Shown here in pieces: positions 63,941 to 64,000 of a DNA stretch of 64,000 bases. Source of the DNA: Streptomyces sp. ISL-43 (GTDB lineage Bacteria; Actinomycetota; Actinomycetes; Streptomycetales; Streptomycetaceae); NCBI RefSeq assembly GCF_018614195.1, contig NZ_JAGGOT010000031.1, forward strand, positions 50,465 to 114,464, given 5' to 3'. The notes beneath the pieces are model-generated. The model was given only the letters and a program-made list of their open reading frames with translations. It searched no databases and was not told where the DNA came from. Positions within the stretch are counted from its first letter, which is position 1; every line of letters starts with the position of its first letter. A program made the position numbers and the translations under genes.

Positions 63941-64000
63941 TCAGTTGGGTCGCTTCTGGTTCTCGATGTAGTCCTTGACGATCTGGATCGGTGCGCCGCC
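63941..64000 (-). CDS. IS200/IS605-family transposase TnpA, C-terminal end only
   Basis: Only the last 19 codons are in the window: GGAPIQIVKDYIENQKRPN, then TGA at 63941. The pattern GGAP-x-x-x-V-K-x-Y-I-E-x-Q is the catalytic-tyrosine helix region and end of HUH transposases of the IS200/IS605 group. The gene continues beyond the right edge. A hairpin like those at IS200/605 ends lies 15 nt downstream. Confidence 0.6.
   Translation of the reverse strand, partial: GGAPIQIVKDYIENQKRPN

Noticed and set aside
63781..63978. 65-codon frame MKLRADRL... on the plus strand
   Set aside because: It reads through the palindrome arms and the IS hairpin; its twin begins identically on the opposite strand because of the inverted repeat.

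Overview
This window looks like a piece of a Streptomyces (or very close actinomycete) chromosome. GC content and third-position GC are very high, GTG and TTG starts are common, and many genes are coupled by 1-8 nt overlaps. It carries an HrdB-type principal sigma factor with the Ala/Lys-rich N-terminal extension seen in Streptomyces. The promoter-like sequences in front of it match the sigma-R and ShbA promoter types known from that genus. I could run no database search; family names come from motifs read in the translations.

Layout. 0-8.3 kb: a RidA-like protein, a secreted tripeptidyl-aminopeptidase-like hydrolase, a radical SAM protein with a good LexA/SOS box, an SRPBCC protein, and a tightly coupled trio of peptidases (M55, M20, S9). 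8.3-24.5 kb: mixed single genes and pairs. These include a GNAT-like protein, an arginase-fold protein with altered metal ligands, a DUF5107/TPR protein, a PadR/SnoaL divergent pair, two methyltransferases and TIGR03086-type proteins, an aminotransferase homologue with no lysine at all, two UlaG/NAPE-PLD-like MBL proteins, a DedA protein, a degenerate recombinase-fold protein and a holin-phosphodiesterase fusion. 24.6-28.3 kb is housekeeping: hrdB, a methyltransferase, and folD behind a ZTP (pfl) riboswitch.

28.5-33 kb holds a four-gene minus-strand module, mostly with ATGA overlaps: a regulator made of two tandem copies of one domain, a HExxH (ImmA/IrrE-like) protein, an FAD oxidoreductase and a seven- or eight-helix MAB_1171c-type membrane protein. 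This is the best candidate for an uncharacterised system. 33-39 kb: an XRE regulator, a Tat-exported FAD oxidoreductase, pterin dehydratase plus methyltransferase, a ricin-type lectin domain with a 9-bp repeat at its start, and an aldo/keto reductase. 39.1-45.8 kb: a Liv-type ABC system whose two permeases and one ATPase are fused in one 912-residue protein, with a separate ATPase, a lipoprotein receptor behind a two-operator promoter, and an acyl-CoA ligase. 46-51.2 kb: LysR, BASS transporter, 2Fe-2S protein, FdhD, a KAS III and tRNA-Leu(GAG).

51.2-59.8 kb is an accessory island beginning just after the tRNA. Near-identical 31-nt terminator hairpins bracket it. It contains broken IS5- and IS4-family transposases, a possible integrase fragment, and three small regulator-plus-enzyme cassettes with visible operators (TetR/YdhR/VOC, HxlR/MBL, MarR/membrane/NmrA). 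59.8-64 kb is decayed: an agmatine deiminase split and frameshifted, two paralogous TetR genes, a copied 15-bp operator half, a LuxR fragment, a large palindrome built on an IS-end motif, and the tail of an IS200/IS605 transposase at the window edge.
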